This document shows, piece by piece, positions 8,026 through 18,200 of a stretch of 64,000 bases of DNA. Source of the DNA: Rhodanobacter sp. LX-99 (GTDB taxonomy: Bacteria; Pseudomonadota; Gammaproteobacteria; Xanthomonadales; Rhodanobacteraceae); NCBI RefSeq assembly GCF_018599185.1, contig NZ_JAHFVL010000002.1:62001-126000 (forward strand), read 5' to 3'. A program made the translations under genes and the position numbers. The notes beneath the pieces were generated by a model. It was not told the DNA's origin. It saw only the letters and a list, made by a program, of their open reading frames with translations, and made no database searches. Each line of letters begins with the position of its first letter. Positions within the stretch are counted from its first letter, which is position 1.

Positions 8026-9390
8026 ATGAGCAGCAACGGCCCCCATGACGACGATCCCCTGCGCGATGCCACGGTAGTCCGTCCGCGCGGAGCGCCGACG
8101 CCTCCCGCACCGGCACCGGTTCCGGCGACCCCGGCGCCTGCCGCATGGCCGGGCGCGGCGCCGGCGAGAGGGCCTGCGCCGCGTGCCGACGCGGCACCGC
8201 CGGCGGCGATCAGCGATTTCCTCGGTGGCGGACTGAACGCGCTGGTGCAGGCGGCGAGCCCGCTGCTGCTGCTGGCGGTGCAGCTGCGCAACAGCGTGTC
8301 GCAGCCGGATGCCACCCACTTGCGCGAGCAGGTGATTGCGCAGGTGCGCCAGTTCGAGAGCAACGCGCAGGCCGCCGGCGTTGCCGCGCAGACGATCACC
8401 GCGGCGCGCTACGTGCTGTGCTCGACGCTCGACGAATCGGTGATGAACACGCCGTGGGGTCAGCACAGCGGCTGGGCGGCGAAGACCCTGCTGGTGGTCT
8501 TCCACGGCGAGTCGTACGGCGGCGAGAAATTCTTCATCATCCTCGACCGGTTGTGCGCGGATTTTTCGCGGCACATCGACCTGATCGAACTGATGTACAT
8601 CTGCCTCACGCTCGGCTTCGGCGGTCGCTACCAGATCGAGGCCGACGGCCGCGCCAAGCTGGCCGACATCCAGGAAGAACTGTACCGGCGCATCAAGTCG
8701 CAGCGGCCGCCCGCGGCGGAAGAGCTGGCGCCGCACTGGAAGGGCCTCGAAGACCGGCGCAACCCGCTGGTGCGCTACGTGCCGCTGTGGGTGATCGTGG
8801 CCGCCGGCGCCTGCCTGCTGCTCGGTGCCTTCCTGTACTTCTATACGCGGCTGAACGAGTTGTCGTCGCCGGTCAGCGCGCAGGTCGCGCAGATCGGCCT
8901 GCGCGGCGCGGTGCCGCCAGGCGAAGGGCCGAAGCCCGCGCCGGCCATCGCGCGCAAGAGCCTGAAGCAGTTGCTGGCGCCGCAGGAACAGGCCGGTGCG
9001 CTGACCGTCGACGAGAAGCCGGACGGCTCCGCGCTGGTGCGGCTCAACGCGGCCGCGATGTTCGCCTCGGGCGGCACCGAGGTCGCTGCCAGGCAGATTC
9101 CGATGCTGCATGCGATCACCGCGGCGCTGAACCAGGTGCCGGGGCGGGTGATCGTGGTCGGCCACACCGACGACCAGCCGGTGCATTCGTTGCGCTTCAA
9201 GGACAACTACGCGCTGTCGGCGGAACGCGCGCGCTCGGTGCTGCAGATTCTCGGCGACGGCATCGACAACGCCGGGCGGCTGGAATCCAGCGGCGCCGGC
9301 TCGTCGCAGCCGATCGCGTTGCCGGCCGATCTTCCGGTCAATCGCGCGCGCAACCGCCGCGTCGAAATCCTTTACAGCCCGGAGGACTGA
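8026..9390 (+). CDS. tssL: T6SS membrane protein TssL (IcmH/DotU) with OmpA domain
   Basis: The 454-residue inner-membrane protein starts with a disordered Pro/Ala-rich tail holding a DATVVRP motif around Thr16. The DotU/IcmH cytoplasmic domain follows (residues about 65-235: SPLLLLAVQLRN, RYVLCSTLDESVMNTPWG, MYICLTLGFGGRYQIE). A single membrane segment lies at residues about 250-270 (YVPLWVIVAAGACLLLGAFL), and a periplasmic OmpA-like peptidoglycan-binding domain comes last (VIVVGHTDDQPV, NYALSAERARSVLQIL, NRARNRRVEILY). In Agrobacterium the PpkA kinase phosphorylates a Thr in the equivalent tail so that FHA can bind TssL (established knowledge). The same residues here suggest the same control. 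It lies 4 bases after tssK and 5 before tssM. Confidence 0.96.
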   Translation: MSSNGPHDDDPLRDATVVRPRGAPTPPAPAPVPATPAPAAWPGAAPARGPAPRADAAPPAAISDFLGGGLNALVQAASPLLLLAVQLRNSVSQPDATHLREQVIAQVRQFESNAQAAGVAAQTITAARYVLCSTLDESVMNTPWGQHSGWAAKTLLVVFHGESYGGEKFFIILDRLCADFSRHIDLIELMYICLTLGFGGRYQIEADGRAKLADIQEELYRRIKSQRPPAAEELAPHWKGLEDRRNPLVRYVPLWVIVAAGACLLLGAFLYFYTRLNELSSPVSAQVAQIGLRGAVPPGEGPKPAPAIARKSLKQLLAPQEQAGALTVDEKPDGSALVRLNAAAMFASGGTEVAARQIPMLHAITAALNQVPGRVIVVGHTDDQPVHSLRFKDNYALSAERARSVLQILGDGIDNAGRLESSGAGSSQPIALPADLPVNRARNRRVEILYSPED

Positions 9391-9395
9391 ACATC

Positions 9396-12300
9396 GTGGG
9401 CAAGCTTCTTGCGCTGTTCAAATCCCGCCTGTTCATCACCCTCGTCGGCCTGTTGCTGCTGTCGCTGCTGATCTGGTTCGGCGGTCCCTATCTCGGCTTC
9501 GGCGAATCGCAACCGCTGGCCAGCCCGATCGTGCGATTGCTGGTGATCATCGTGATCGTGGTGATCTGGGCGGTATGGCTGCAGGTCCAGCAGATGCGCG
9601 TGCGCGGCAAGGCCAGGCAGATGGCCAGCGACCTGAGCGATCAGGGCGCACCGACCGGCGGCGGCGAGCGCGACGAACGTTCCGCCAACGAGCGCGCGCA
9701 ACTGCAGGGCCGTTTCCAGGAAGCGGTCGAGACGCTGCGCAAGAACCGCAGCGGCGGCACCAACCTGTACGCGTTGCCGTGGTACGTGGTGATCGGGCCG
9801 CCGGGTTCCGGCAAGAGCACGCTGCTGCAGAACTCGGGCCTCAATTTCCCGCTGTCGAACAAGTTCGGCAAGGAAGCGATCCGCGGCGTCGGCGGCACCC
9901 GCAACTGCGACTGGTGGTTCACCGACGAGGCCGTGTTCCTCGACACCGCCGGCCGCTACACCACGCAGGATTCCGACCGCGGCGCCGATGCCTCGGCCTG
10001 GGAGGAATTCCTCAACCTGCTGCGCAAGTACCGCAAGCGCCGCCCGATCAACGGCGTGATCGTGGCGATGAGCCTGTCGGACCTGCTGACGCTGGACGCC
10101 AACGGCCGCCAGCAGCACATCCTGGCGGTTCGCCAGCGTCTGGACGAGCTGGCCAAGCACCTGCGCATCGGCGTGCCGGCCTACCTGGTGTTCACCAAGT
10201 GCGACCTGGTTGCCGGCTTCACCGAGTTCTTCGACGACCTCAACCCGGAATTGCGCAGCCAGGTCTGGGGCATGTCGTTCCCGGTCGGCAAGACCATGGA
10301 CGGCACCGCCGCGAAGCAGTTCCTCGACGAATTCAACCTGCTGCTGGACCGGCTCAACACGCGCATCCTCGACCGCCTGCACGGCGAGCGCGACCGTACC
10401 CGGCGTGCGGCGATCCTGTCGTTCCCGCAGCAGCTCGGCGCCTTGCGCGAGATCACCCGGCAGTTCGTCGAAGGCGTGTTCACCGGCCACCAGTACGGCT
10501 CGCCGCTGCTGTTGCGCGGCGCCTATTTCACCTCGGGCACGCAGGAAGGCACGCCGATCGATCGCATGATGGGCGCGGTGGCGCGCACGTTCGGCCTGGA
10601 TGCGTCGCGCCTGCATGTGCCCGGCGCGCAGAGCCGCACGTTCTTCGTCGAGCGCCTGCTCAAGGACGTGCTGTTCAAGGAGTCGGGTTTCGCCGGTACC
10701 GATCCGAAGCTGGAGCGCCAGAAAATCCTGCTGCAGGCGGCGTCCTACGTCGGCGTGCTGCTGGTGTGTGCGTTGCTGGTCTTCGGGCTTGCCAGCAGCT
10801 ACCGGCGCAACGGCGGTTACCTGACCCAGGTGCAGGCCGCGCTGCAGAAATACCCGGCGCAGAGCGACCTGTCGCTGGCGCCGAACCAGCAGGCGTACTT
10901 CGCGATGGTGCTGGAGCGGCTGGAGTCGCTGTCCGGCGCGGTGGATGTCGCCGACCAGCACAAGGGCGACGTGCCGCTGTCGATGCGCTTCGGCCTGTAT
11001 CAGGGCAACGCGGTCGGCGACGAGGTGCGCGACGCGTACTTCCGCGAACTCAACGGCCTGCTGCTGCCGGGCGTGGCGTCGCAGTTCCGCGCGGGTCTGG
11101 CGGCGAACGCCGCGGACCCGCAGATGCTGTACTACTACCTCAAGGGCTACCTGATGCTGGGCGAGCCCAGGCATCTCGACCACGACCAGATCGTGGCCCT
11201 GGCCGGCATCGAGTGGCGCCGCCTGTTCCCCGGCGATCCGGTCCTGCAGAAGGCGCTGACCAAGCACTTCGACGCCCTGGTCGGGCATGAGGGGCGCCTG
11301 CGCGCGCTGAGCCTGGACAACAACCTGGTGGAGCAGGCGCGAAATACGCTGCGTACCGCGGATCTGCCGACCCTGATCTACGGCAACATCAAGCTGACCG
11401 CGGACAACGGCGCCTACCTGCCGTTGCGGCTGGACAAGGAACTGGGCCTGCTCGGCAACGTGTACCGGCGCAAGAGCGGTGCAGCGCTGTCCGATCCGCT
11501 GCCGGCCCTGTTCACCCAGCCGGTATTCAAGGACGAAGTCGACAAGGGCATCGAGCAGGCGGTGACGCAGTTCGCCGCGGACGACTGGGTGTTCGGCGCC
11601 AGCAAGATCGACTCGCTGCAGAAGGCGCGTCTGGCGCAGCAGGTGCTGGCGCTGTACGAGCAGGATTACATCAAGGCCTGGGACGGCATCCTGGCCGACC
11701 TGGAACTGCAGCCGATCGGCAACATCCAGGATGCCAGCACGATCGCGGCCAAGCTGGCCGGGCCCAATTCGCCGATGAAGCTGTTGCTGAAGGTGGTGCG
11801 CGACAACACCAACGACCTGATGCGCGCGCCGCCCGCCGATGCCGCGGACAAGGCCGAGGACGTGGCCAGGCAGCTGGCGCAGAAGAAGGCCACGCAGACC
11901 GCGCTGGCCCGCGCGCTGGCCCAGGCCGGCGCCGGCGCCGGTGCGTCGGGTGCGGATGCGGCGGCCGAGAAGCCGGGGCAGGCGATCAGCGACCACTTCG
12001 AGCAGATCAACAAGCTCAGCGAGGGCGGCCCGGGCGCGGCGCCGATCGACCAGACCTTGCGGGTGCTCGACGATCTCAGCAAGACCCTGCTGACCATGGG
12101 CGATTTCAGTTCCGCCGCGGGGCAGCCGAATCCGCAACTGCTGATGGCGCAGCAGGCGGCCACGCAGTTGCCGGCGCCGGCCTCCGGCTGGTTCGCCGCG
12201 CTGACCGGCAAGAGCCAGGCGCTGGTGGCCAGCGGCACCAAGGGGGCGCTGGACGATCAGTACCAGCAGGCGGTCGCGAAGGATTGCGCCGACTTCACCC

Positions 12301-12929
12301 GCGGCCGCTACCCGTTCTCGCCGTCCAGCAACAACGACATCCCGCTGCAGAACTTCGGCGAGATGTTCGGCTACGGCGGCCGCTTCGACAGCTTTTACAA
12401 CCAGACGGTCGGCAAGCTGATCGATGCCAGCGGCCGCAACTGGCAATGGAAGACCGGGCCCGGCGCGGTCAGCGGCTCGGCCGGCATGCTGGCGCAGCTG
12501 CAGGGTGCCGACCGGATCAAGCAGATGTTCTTCCGCAGCGGCAACATGCCCGAGGTCGATTTCACCTTGCTCACGCCGGTGCTCGACGCCGGCATCGGCA
12601 AGCTGGTGATCGAAGTCGACGGCCAGAAGTATGAGTACCAGCCGGGTGGCGCGACCAACGTCAGCATGAAATGGCCGGGGCCGAACCCGGGGCGCGTCTC
12701 GATCTCCGCCTACGATCCGGCCGGCACGCTGCTGACGACATTCGACTACCGCGGCGACTGGGCGTTCTTCCGCGCGCTGCAGGCGGCGAACCTGCAGAAG
12801 CAGTCCGACCTGCGCTTCGTGGCCAGTTTCAACTTCGGCGGCCACGTGGCGAAGGTGACGATCCAGGCCAATAACCTGAAGAACCCGTTCCTGAGCAACG
12901 CCTTGTCCAGTTTCCGGTGCGGGGGATAA
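9396..12929 (+). CDS. tssM: T6SS membrane complex protein TssM (IcmF)
   Basis: The 1177-residue IcmF-family protein has two N-terminal membrane segments (LFITLVGLLLLSLLIWF and IVRLLVIIVIVVIWAVW), a cytoplasmic NTPase domain with an intact Walker A motif (GPPGSGKST, residues about 134-142) and a Walker B-like VFLDTAGRY, and a G-protein-like FTKCD. A third membrane segment lies near residue 455 (YVGVLLVCALLVFGLASSY) and a long periplasmic part follows, ending in the conserved IcmF C-terminus (PGRVSISAYDPAG, GDWAFFRALQAA). Length is normal for the family. The start is GTG at 9396, 5 bases after tssL; the frame is also open far upstream inside tssL, but that extension has no IcmF features. The intact Walker A suggests a nucleotide-dependent TssM. 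Confidence 0.96.
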   Translation: MGKLLALFKSRLFITLVGLLLLSLLIWFGGPYLGFGESQPLASPIVRLLVIIVIVVIWAVWLQVQQMRVRGKARQMASDLSDQGAPTGGGERDERSANERAQLQGRFQEAVETLRKNRSGGTNLYALPWYVVIGPPGSGKSTLLQNSGLNFPLSNKFGKEAIRGVGGTRNCDWWFTDEAVFLDTAGRYTTQDSDRGADASAWEEFLNLLRKYRKRRPINGVIVAMSLSDLLTLDANGRQQHILAVRQRLDELAKHLRIGVPAYLVFTKCDLVAGFTEFFDDLNPELRSQVWGMSFPVGKTMDGTAAKQFLDEFNLLLDRLNTRILDRLHGERDRTRRAAILSFPQQLGALREITRQFVEGVFTGHQYGSPLLLRGAYFTSGTQEGTPIDRMMGAVARTFGLDASRLHVPGAQSRTFFVERLLKDVLFKESGFAGTDPKLERQKILLQAASYVGVLLVCALLVFGLASSYRRNGGYLTQVQAALQKYPAQSDLSLAPNQQAYFAMVLERLESLSGAVDVADQHKGDVPLSMRFGLYQGNAVGDEVRDAYFRELNGLLLPGVASQFRAGLAANAADPQMLYYYLKGYLMLGEPRHLDHDQIVALAGIEWRRLFPGDPVLQKALTKHFDALVGHEGRLRALSLDNNLVEQARNTLRTADLPTLIYGNIKLTADNGAYLPLRLDKELGLLGNVYRRKSGAALSDPLPALFTQPVFKDEVDKGIEQAVTQFAADDWVFGASKIDSLQKARLAQQVLALYEQDYIKAWDGILADLELQPIGNIQDASTIAAKLAGPNSPMKLLLKVVRDNTNDLMRAPPADAADKAEDVARQLAQKKATQTALARALAQAGAGAGASGADAAAEKPGQAISDHFEQINKLSEGGPGAAPIDQTLRVLDDLSKTLLTMGDFSSAAGQPNPQLLMAQQAATQLPAPASGWFAALTGKSQALVASGTKGALDDQYQQAVAKDCADFTRGRYPFSPSSNNDIPLQNFGEMFGYGGRFDSFYNQTVGKLIDASGRNWQWKTGPGAVSGSAGMLAQLQGADRIKQMFFRSGNMPEVDFTLLTPVLDAGIGKLVIEVDGQKYEYQPGGATNVSMKWPGPNPGRVSISAYDPAGTLLTTFDYRGDWAFFRALQAANLQKQSDLRFVASFNFGGHVAKVTIQANNLKNPFLSNALSSFRCGG

Positions 12930-12933
12930 ACGC

Positions 12934-14550
12934 ATGCCGAATCCCGCCGCCGGCTTTTTCGGAAAGCTGCCCAGTGCCGGGGATTTCGTGCAACGACGCT
13001 TGCCGCCGAGTTTCGTCGACGCGTGGGATCGCCATTTCGAGAACGCGGTAGCGGAGAGCCGGAGCGTACTGGGGGGCGGCTGGCATGAGGCCTATCACGC
13101 CAGTCCGGTGTGGCGCTTCCTGCTCGCCTCGGGGGCCTGCGGTGAATCGGCCTGGGCCGGGATCATGGGGCCAGGCGTGGACCGGGTCGGCCGCTGCTTT
13201 CCGATGGTCATCGCCGCTCCCATCGGCGCCGATGTCGCGTCCTGCACCCGTGCACTGACCGAGGGCGGCGACTGGTTCGATGCCGCCGAGCAGGTGCATG
13301 GCACCTCCCAGGTCGACGCCGCGATCAGCGTGGACCTGTTCGACGAGCAGGTTGCCGCGCTGGCTGGCCCGCTCGACGTGTCGCAGCCGCCGGTGCCGGA
13401 ATTTCTGCGCGGCATCGACTGGAATGCGGCGAGCCACTGGCGCCTGCCGCTGCCGACCGGCGCCGCTGCCGCTTCGTTCCTTGGTGGCTTGTGGACGCAC
13501 CTGGCTGCCGCGCCGGGCCGCTGGTGCCTGTGGTGGACGGCCGGTGGCGAACGGGTGCCGGCGAGCGTGCTGGTCACCAACGGCTTGCCGCAACCGACGG
13601 CGTATGCGGGATTTCTCGACGCCAGCCGCAGTGTCGCGCCGTGGCAGTCGCTGGGGATGTTCGAAGGCGCCACGCCGCGCCGGCATGCGATGCCGGAAGC
13701 GGCCACCAGCCTGATCGACGTGGCCGCATCGCCATCGCCATCGTCATCGTCATCGGTGTCTGCGCCATCTGCGGCATGGCTGCCGGACGACCTCGAACTG
13801 CTGTCCGACCTTGGCGTGGTATCGGCGGCGTCGACGCTGGCGGCGCCGGTCGTGCACGTCGCCGTGGGCGTGGTGGCGGAGGCGCCTGCTGCCGGCGTGG
13901 CGGTGTTGCACCGGCCGGATGGTGCGTTGACCCTGGTGGCGGCCGAGGCGGGCCATCCCGACCGGCGGCAGCAGGCGGTCGCCGCCGTGTCCGCGATTGC
14001 CCATGACCTGTCCGGCGCCGAACTGGCTGCCGGCATGCAGGTGCTGCGCGCGCAGATCATGGCGCTGAATCCGCGACTGCGGCAGGCCAGCGAGGACCTG
14101 ATCGACCCGGTGCTGGAGGATTGCGCGGTGATCGCCGCACACGTTGCCGTCGGCCAGGTCGGCCTGCTGCGGATCGGCACGGCGGCGGCCTGGCATTGGC
14201 GACGGGGGCGGCTGCAGCCATTTTTCGCCAACAGCAGCACGCCGCCAGCCGTCAGTGCGGGCGGCGATGACGATTTCGACGACCTGCTGTTCAGCCGGGT
14301 AGCGCTGAGCGCACCCGGACTCGGCGCCACGGCGCAGCCGACTTGCGGCGAGGTTCTGTGCGCCGTCGAAGCCGGCGACCGCCTGCTGCTGATGGCCACC
14401 CAACCACTGCTGCAGCTTTCGCCCGACATCCTTGCCCGCAGCCTTGCGATGCCGTCCTGCGGCGACGCGCGCCTGCACATTGCCACCGCTGCAGGCCTCG
14501 GCACGGATGCGGCCCGGTGGCCGTTGGCGATCATCGAGATTGACGCATGA
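12934..14550 (+). CDS. tagF: TagF domain fused to a degenerate PP2C-like domain
   Basis: The 538-residue protein begins with a TagF domain (residues about 5-220: GFFGKLPSAGDFVQRRLPP, WRFLLASGACGESAWAGIM, DRVGRCFPM), a known post-translational repressor of T6SS. A Ser-rich linker (SPSPSSSSSV) follows near residue 265. The C-terminal 200 residues line up with the PP2C phosphatase encoded next door, but the metal-binding residues are missing. Where PppA has GDSRAYCFEEGRLRQIT this protein has GTAAAWHWRRGRLQPFF, and where PppA has LCSDGINKEM it has LMATQPLLQL. It is therefore probably a catalytically dead binding domain. TagF-PppA fusions with an active phosphatase exist in Agrobacterium; a fusion to a pseudophosphatase beside an intact PppA differs. 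The stop overlaps the pppA start by 4 bases. Confidence 0.82.
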   Translation: MPNPAAGFFGKLPSAGDFVQRRLPPSFVDAWDRHFENAVAESRSVLGGGWHEAYHASPVWRFLLASGACGESAWAGIMGPGVDRVGRCFPMVIAAPIGADVASCTRALTEGGDWFDAAEQVHGTSQVDAAISVDLFDEQVAALAGPLDVSQPPVPEFLRGIDWNAASHWRLPLPTGAAAASFLGGLWTHLAAAPGRWCLWWTAGGERVPASVLVTNGLPQPTAYAGFLDASRSVAPWQSLGMFEGATPRRHAMPEAATSLIDVAASPSPSSSSSVSAPSAAWLPDDLELLSDLGVVSAASTLAAPVVHVAVGVVAEAPAAGVAVLHRPDGALTLVAAEAGHPDRRQQAVAAVSAIAHDLSGAELAAGMQVLRAQIMALNPRLRQASEDLIDPVLEDCAVIAAHVAVGQVGLLRIGTAAAWHWRRGRLQPFFANSSTPPAVSAGGDDDFDDLLFSRVALSAPGLGATAQPTCGEVLCAVEAGDRLLLMATQPLLQLSPDILARSLAMPSCGDARLHIATAAGLGTDAARWPLAIIEIDA

Positions 14551-15266
14551 CGACTCGATACGTTTCGGCCGGACGCACGGTGACCGGGAAGGTGCGCAAG
14601 CACAACGAGGATGCCATCCTGGTGCGCGACGAGGTCGGTCTGTGGGTCGTCGCCGATGGCCTGGGTGGCCACTCGGCCGGCGACTATGCCAGCACGATGA
14701 TCGTCGAGCGCCTGGGTGCCTTGCCCCGGCCGGGCAGCGCCTTCGACTTCATCGAGACGATCGAGGACACCCTGGTCCAGATCAACACCGATTTGCTGCA
14801 GACCGCCGCTACGCGCGGCGTCGACCTGATCGGCTCGACCGTGGTGGTGCTGGTATCCGACGCTGATTTCATGCTGTGCGGCTGGGTTGGCGACAGCCGA
14901 GCCTATTGCTTCGAGGAAGGCCGGCTGCGCCAGATCACGCGCGACCACGTGCATGGCGGCGATGATGACGTCACCCACTTCGGCGCCACGCCGGCACCGC
15001 CGCAAGCCGGCTCCGGCGTGCTCACGCGCGCGGTCGGCGCCGAAGAGAGTCTGTTCGTTGACTGGGTCGTCGCCGGCAACCGGCCTGGCATGGCCTTCGT
15101 GCTTTGTTCCGATGGCATCAACAAGGAAATGTCGGATGCCGAACTCGACGACGAGTGTCGCCGCAACCCGCAGCCGCAGGATCTCGTTGCCAGCCTGTTC
15201 GACCTGGCGATGAGCCGCGCCGGACGGGACAACATTTCTGCCGTCGTCGTGCGTATCCAAGACTGA
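14547..15266 (+). CDS. pppA: T6SS PP2C-family serine/threonine phosphatase PppA
   Basis: The 239-residue enzyme is a bacterial PP2C/PPM phosphatase that reverses PpkA phosphorylation and switches the T6SS off. All signature motifs are present: VRKHNEDA near residue 16, WVVADGLGGHSAGD near 33, GSTVVVLV near 97, GWVGDSRAY near 110, LCSDGINKEM near 190 and the terminal GRDNISAVVV. The aspartates that bind the two metal ions are intact. Length is typical of T6SS PppA. The ATG overlaps the tagF stop (ATGA), and its own TGA overlaps the ppkA start, so the three regulatory genes are translationally coupled. Confidence 0.95.
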   Translation: MTTRYVSAGRTVTGKVRKHNEDAILVRDEVGLWVVADGLGGHSAGDYASTMIVERLGALPRPGSAFDFIETIEDTLVQINTDLLQTAATRGVDLIGSTVVVLVSDADFMLCGWVGDSRAYCFEEGRLRQITRDHVHGGDDDVTHFGATPAPPQAGSGVLTRAVGAEESLFVDWVVAGNRPGMAFVLCSDGINKEMSDAELDDECRRNPQPQDLVASLFDLAMSRAGRDNISAVVVRIQD

Positions 15267-18200
15267 TGAAAAATCCCCCAAGCATGAATTCCATAGCCGA
15301 ACTGGTCTCCGCCTACCAGGCCGACAAACTCAAGCTCCCCGCCGTATTCGATGCGCTGGGCGCGCGCGGTGCACTGGCGGAGGCCGGGTACCAGGCCGAA
15401 CGCGAGTGGCTCGAACAGCAGCGCGACGCAGGCGCGCTCGATCCGCTGATCGCCAAGGCGCTGCTGGCCAAGCTGGCCGCAGTGCAGGCGCCGCTGGTAC
15501 CGGCGGCACCCGACGACGACGTCACCATGGTCAAGCCGGCCACCCAGCGGCCGGCCGTGCCACCGGCTCCAGCGGCAGGCAACGGCGGCGACGAGGCCAC
15601 CCGGGTGCAGCCGACCTCGCGCCCGGGCGCGCCGCCGGATGCCGACGTGGACGATGCCACCGTGGTCAAGCCGACGTCGCGACCCGTGCGGCCACCCGTC
15701 ACGGACGAGGCCACGATCGTCAAGCCCGCCTCGGGCACGCCGCGGCGGCCGGTCGAAGGGCATACCGCCGGCGCCACCGGCACGCAGGGCACCCAGCAGG
15801 GCAGGACCGGCACCAGTTCCAGCATGAACAGTTCCAGCTGGAACCACATCGCCGACGCGGAAGCCGGCGATTTCGTCACGGTCGGCTCGCTGCTCAAGGG
15901 CCGCTTCCATCTCGAGCGGGAGATCGGTCGCGGCGGCATGGGCGTGGTGTTCAAGGCGCGCGACGAACGCAAGGTCGAGGCGCGCGACCGCGATCCCTAC
16001 GTCGCGGTGAAGGTGCTGAACGACGAATTCCGTCGTCACCCCGATTCGCTGATCTCGCTGCAGCGCGAGTCGCGCCGCTCGCAGCAGCTGGCACACGACA
16101 ACATCGTGCGCGTCTACGATTTCGACAAGGACCGCACCATCGTCTTCATGACGATGGAATACGTCGACGGCTCCGATCTCAAGCAGCTGATCCGCGAGCG
16201 CGCCTATAACGGCCTGCCGCTGGCGCAAGCGCGGCCGCTGATCGAGGGCATGGCGCGTGCGCTCAGCCGGGCGCATGCCGCCGGCGTGGTGCATTCCGAC
16301 TTCAAGCCGGCGAACGTCATGGTTACCCGCGACGGCATACCGAAGGTGTTCGACTTCGGCATCGCCCGCGCCGGCAAGCACATGGGCGACGCCGTCGGCG
16401 AACAGACCATGTTCGACGCCGGCACGCTGGGTGCGCTGACCCCGGCCTACGCCAGCCTGGAGATGATCCGGGGCGAAGACCCGGTGCCCAGCGACGACGT
16501 CTATGCGCTGGGCTGCGTGGCGTTCGAGCTGCTGACCGGCAAGCACCCGTACGACAAGGCCAGCGCCGAAGTGGCGATGAAGGAAGGCCGCAAGCCGCCG
16601 CTGGTGAAGGGCCTGACCAAACAGCAGTACAAGGCGTTGTGCGCCAGCGTCGCCTTCACCAAGGGTCAGCGCCTGAAGAGCGCAAACGACCTGGTCGAGG
16701 GTTTGCGCGAGGTCGGCCTGCGCGAACGGGCCATGCCGTACTTCATGTATGGGGTGCCGGCGGCCCTGGCGATCGCCGGCGGCGTCTGGGCGTGGACCAA
16801 TTACCAGCACAGCCACCACGTGGCCGAAGTGATCGCGCGGTTCACGCCGACGCGGCCGGATCACTACGCCAACGAGAACCAGGCGCTGCAGGCGCTGGAT
16901 ACGCTGGGCGACGACGAGCGCAAACGCATCATCGTCGACCAGGGCGAGCTGATCCAGAACTACCTGCTGAGCCGGATCGATGCCTACTGGAACCCCGCCA
17001 GGGACCGCTACGACTACGCGGGGGCGCAACGGGTATTCAAGCTGCGCGACGATCTGAAGCTGTACTCGCCGGCGCTGGACATCAAGCGCAGCAGCGTGGA
17101 TGACCAGAAGAACGACCTGCTCAATTCGCTGGATACCCAGCTCACCCGGCAGATCGACGCGAACGCCATTTTCGAGAACCAGCCGGACAACGTCGTTCCC
17201 ACGCTGGCGCACATCCGCGCGATCGATCCGAACAGCAGCCTGCTGAAGAACGCCGAGCTGGAGCTCAAGTACGACACGGCCATCGGCAAGTCGCTGGAAG
17301 CCGGACGCGTCGACGAAGCGACCGGCGAACTCAAGTTGGCCAGCAGCCTGTTCCCGGATTCCGCCCGCCTGAAGCAGCGCGGCGCGCAGCTGGACGAAAT
17401 GGGCAAGGCACTGGCGGCGCAACGGCTGCAGGAACAGCAGGCGCAGCAGCTGCAGCAACAGCGCGAGCAGAGCCTGCAAGTCCTGGCCGGCCTGCTCGAC
17501 AAGGCGAGCAACGCCGATGACTGGCGCACGAAGGTGGCCACGGCATACCACGACACGGCGGGCCTGCTCGGCGACGATCCGCGGCTGGCGGCGCAGGCCA
17601 CCCGCTTGAAGCAGGCGCTGGCGGCGCAGGCGGCGGAAAAACAGGGTGCGGGCGATCTGACTGGCGCGATCGGCATCGCCGGTTTCGGCATCGACCTGTT
17701 TCCCGGCGACTCGGCCCTCTCGGCCACGCGCCAGAGTTTGCTGGAGCAGCAGAACCAGCTGGCGCAGAAGGCAGCCACCGAGGCGCAGCGCAATGCGCTG
17801 GCCAAGGGGCGGGTCACCGACCTGCTGGCCCATCCGCTCGGCACCGTGGTCTGGCTGCAGGACGTCAAGAGCGCGTTGAACAACGCGCGCAGCCAGATCG
17901 GCGCCGATTCTCCGGACTATGCCGCGGTGCGCGGCCAGGTCGACGCCGGCCTCATCAAGCTGGCGCGCGAGCGGATCGCCGCCGGCGATCTCGATGCCGC
18001 CGAACGCATCGGCCAGGCCGGCCAGCAACTCGATCCGGCCGAAGCCGGTCATGCGAAAGTCCTGGCCGACGTGACCAGCGCGCGCAATGCCGTCCGGCAG
18101 AAGAATTTGCAGCAGCAGGCGCAGGCCCTCGCCGATGCGCGCACGACGCTGGCCGGGTTGGGCGCAAAACCGACGCTGACGCCCGACTGGCAACATTCGG

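Noticed and set aside
9372..12935. 1187-codon minus-strand open frame opposite tssM
   Set aside because: It is the mirror of a conserved IcmF gene; composition is biased and there is no family match.
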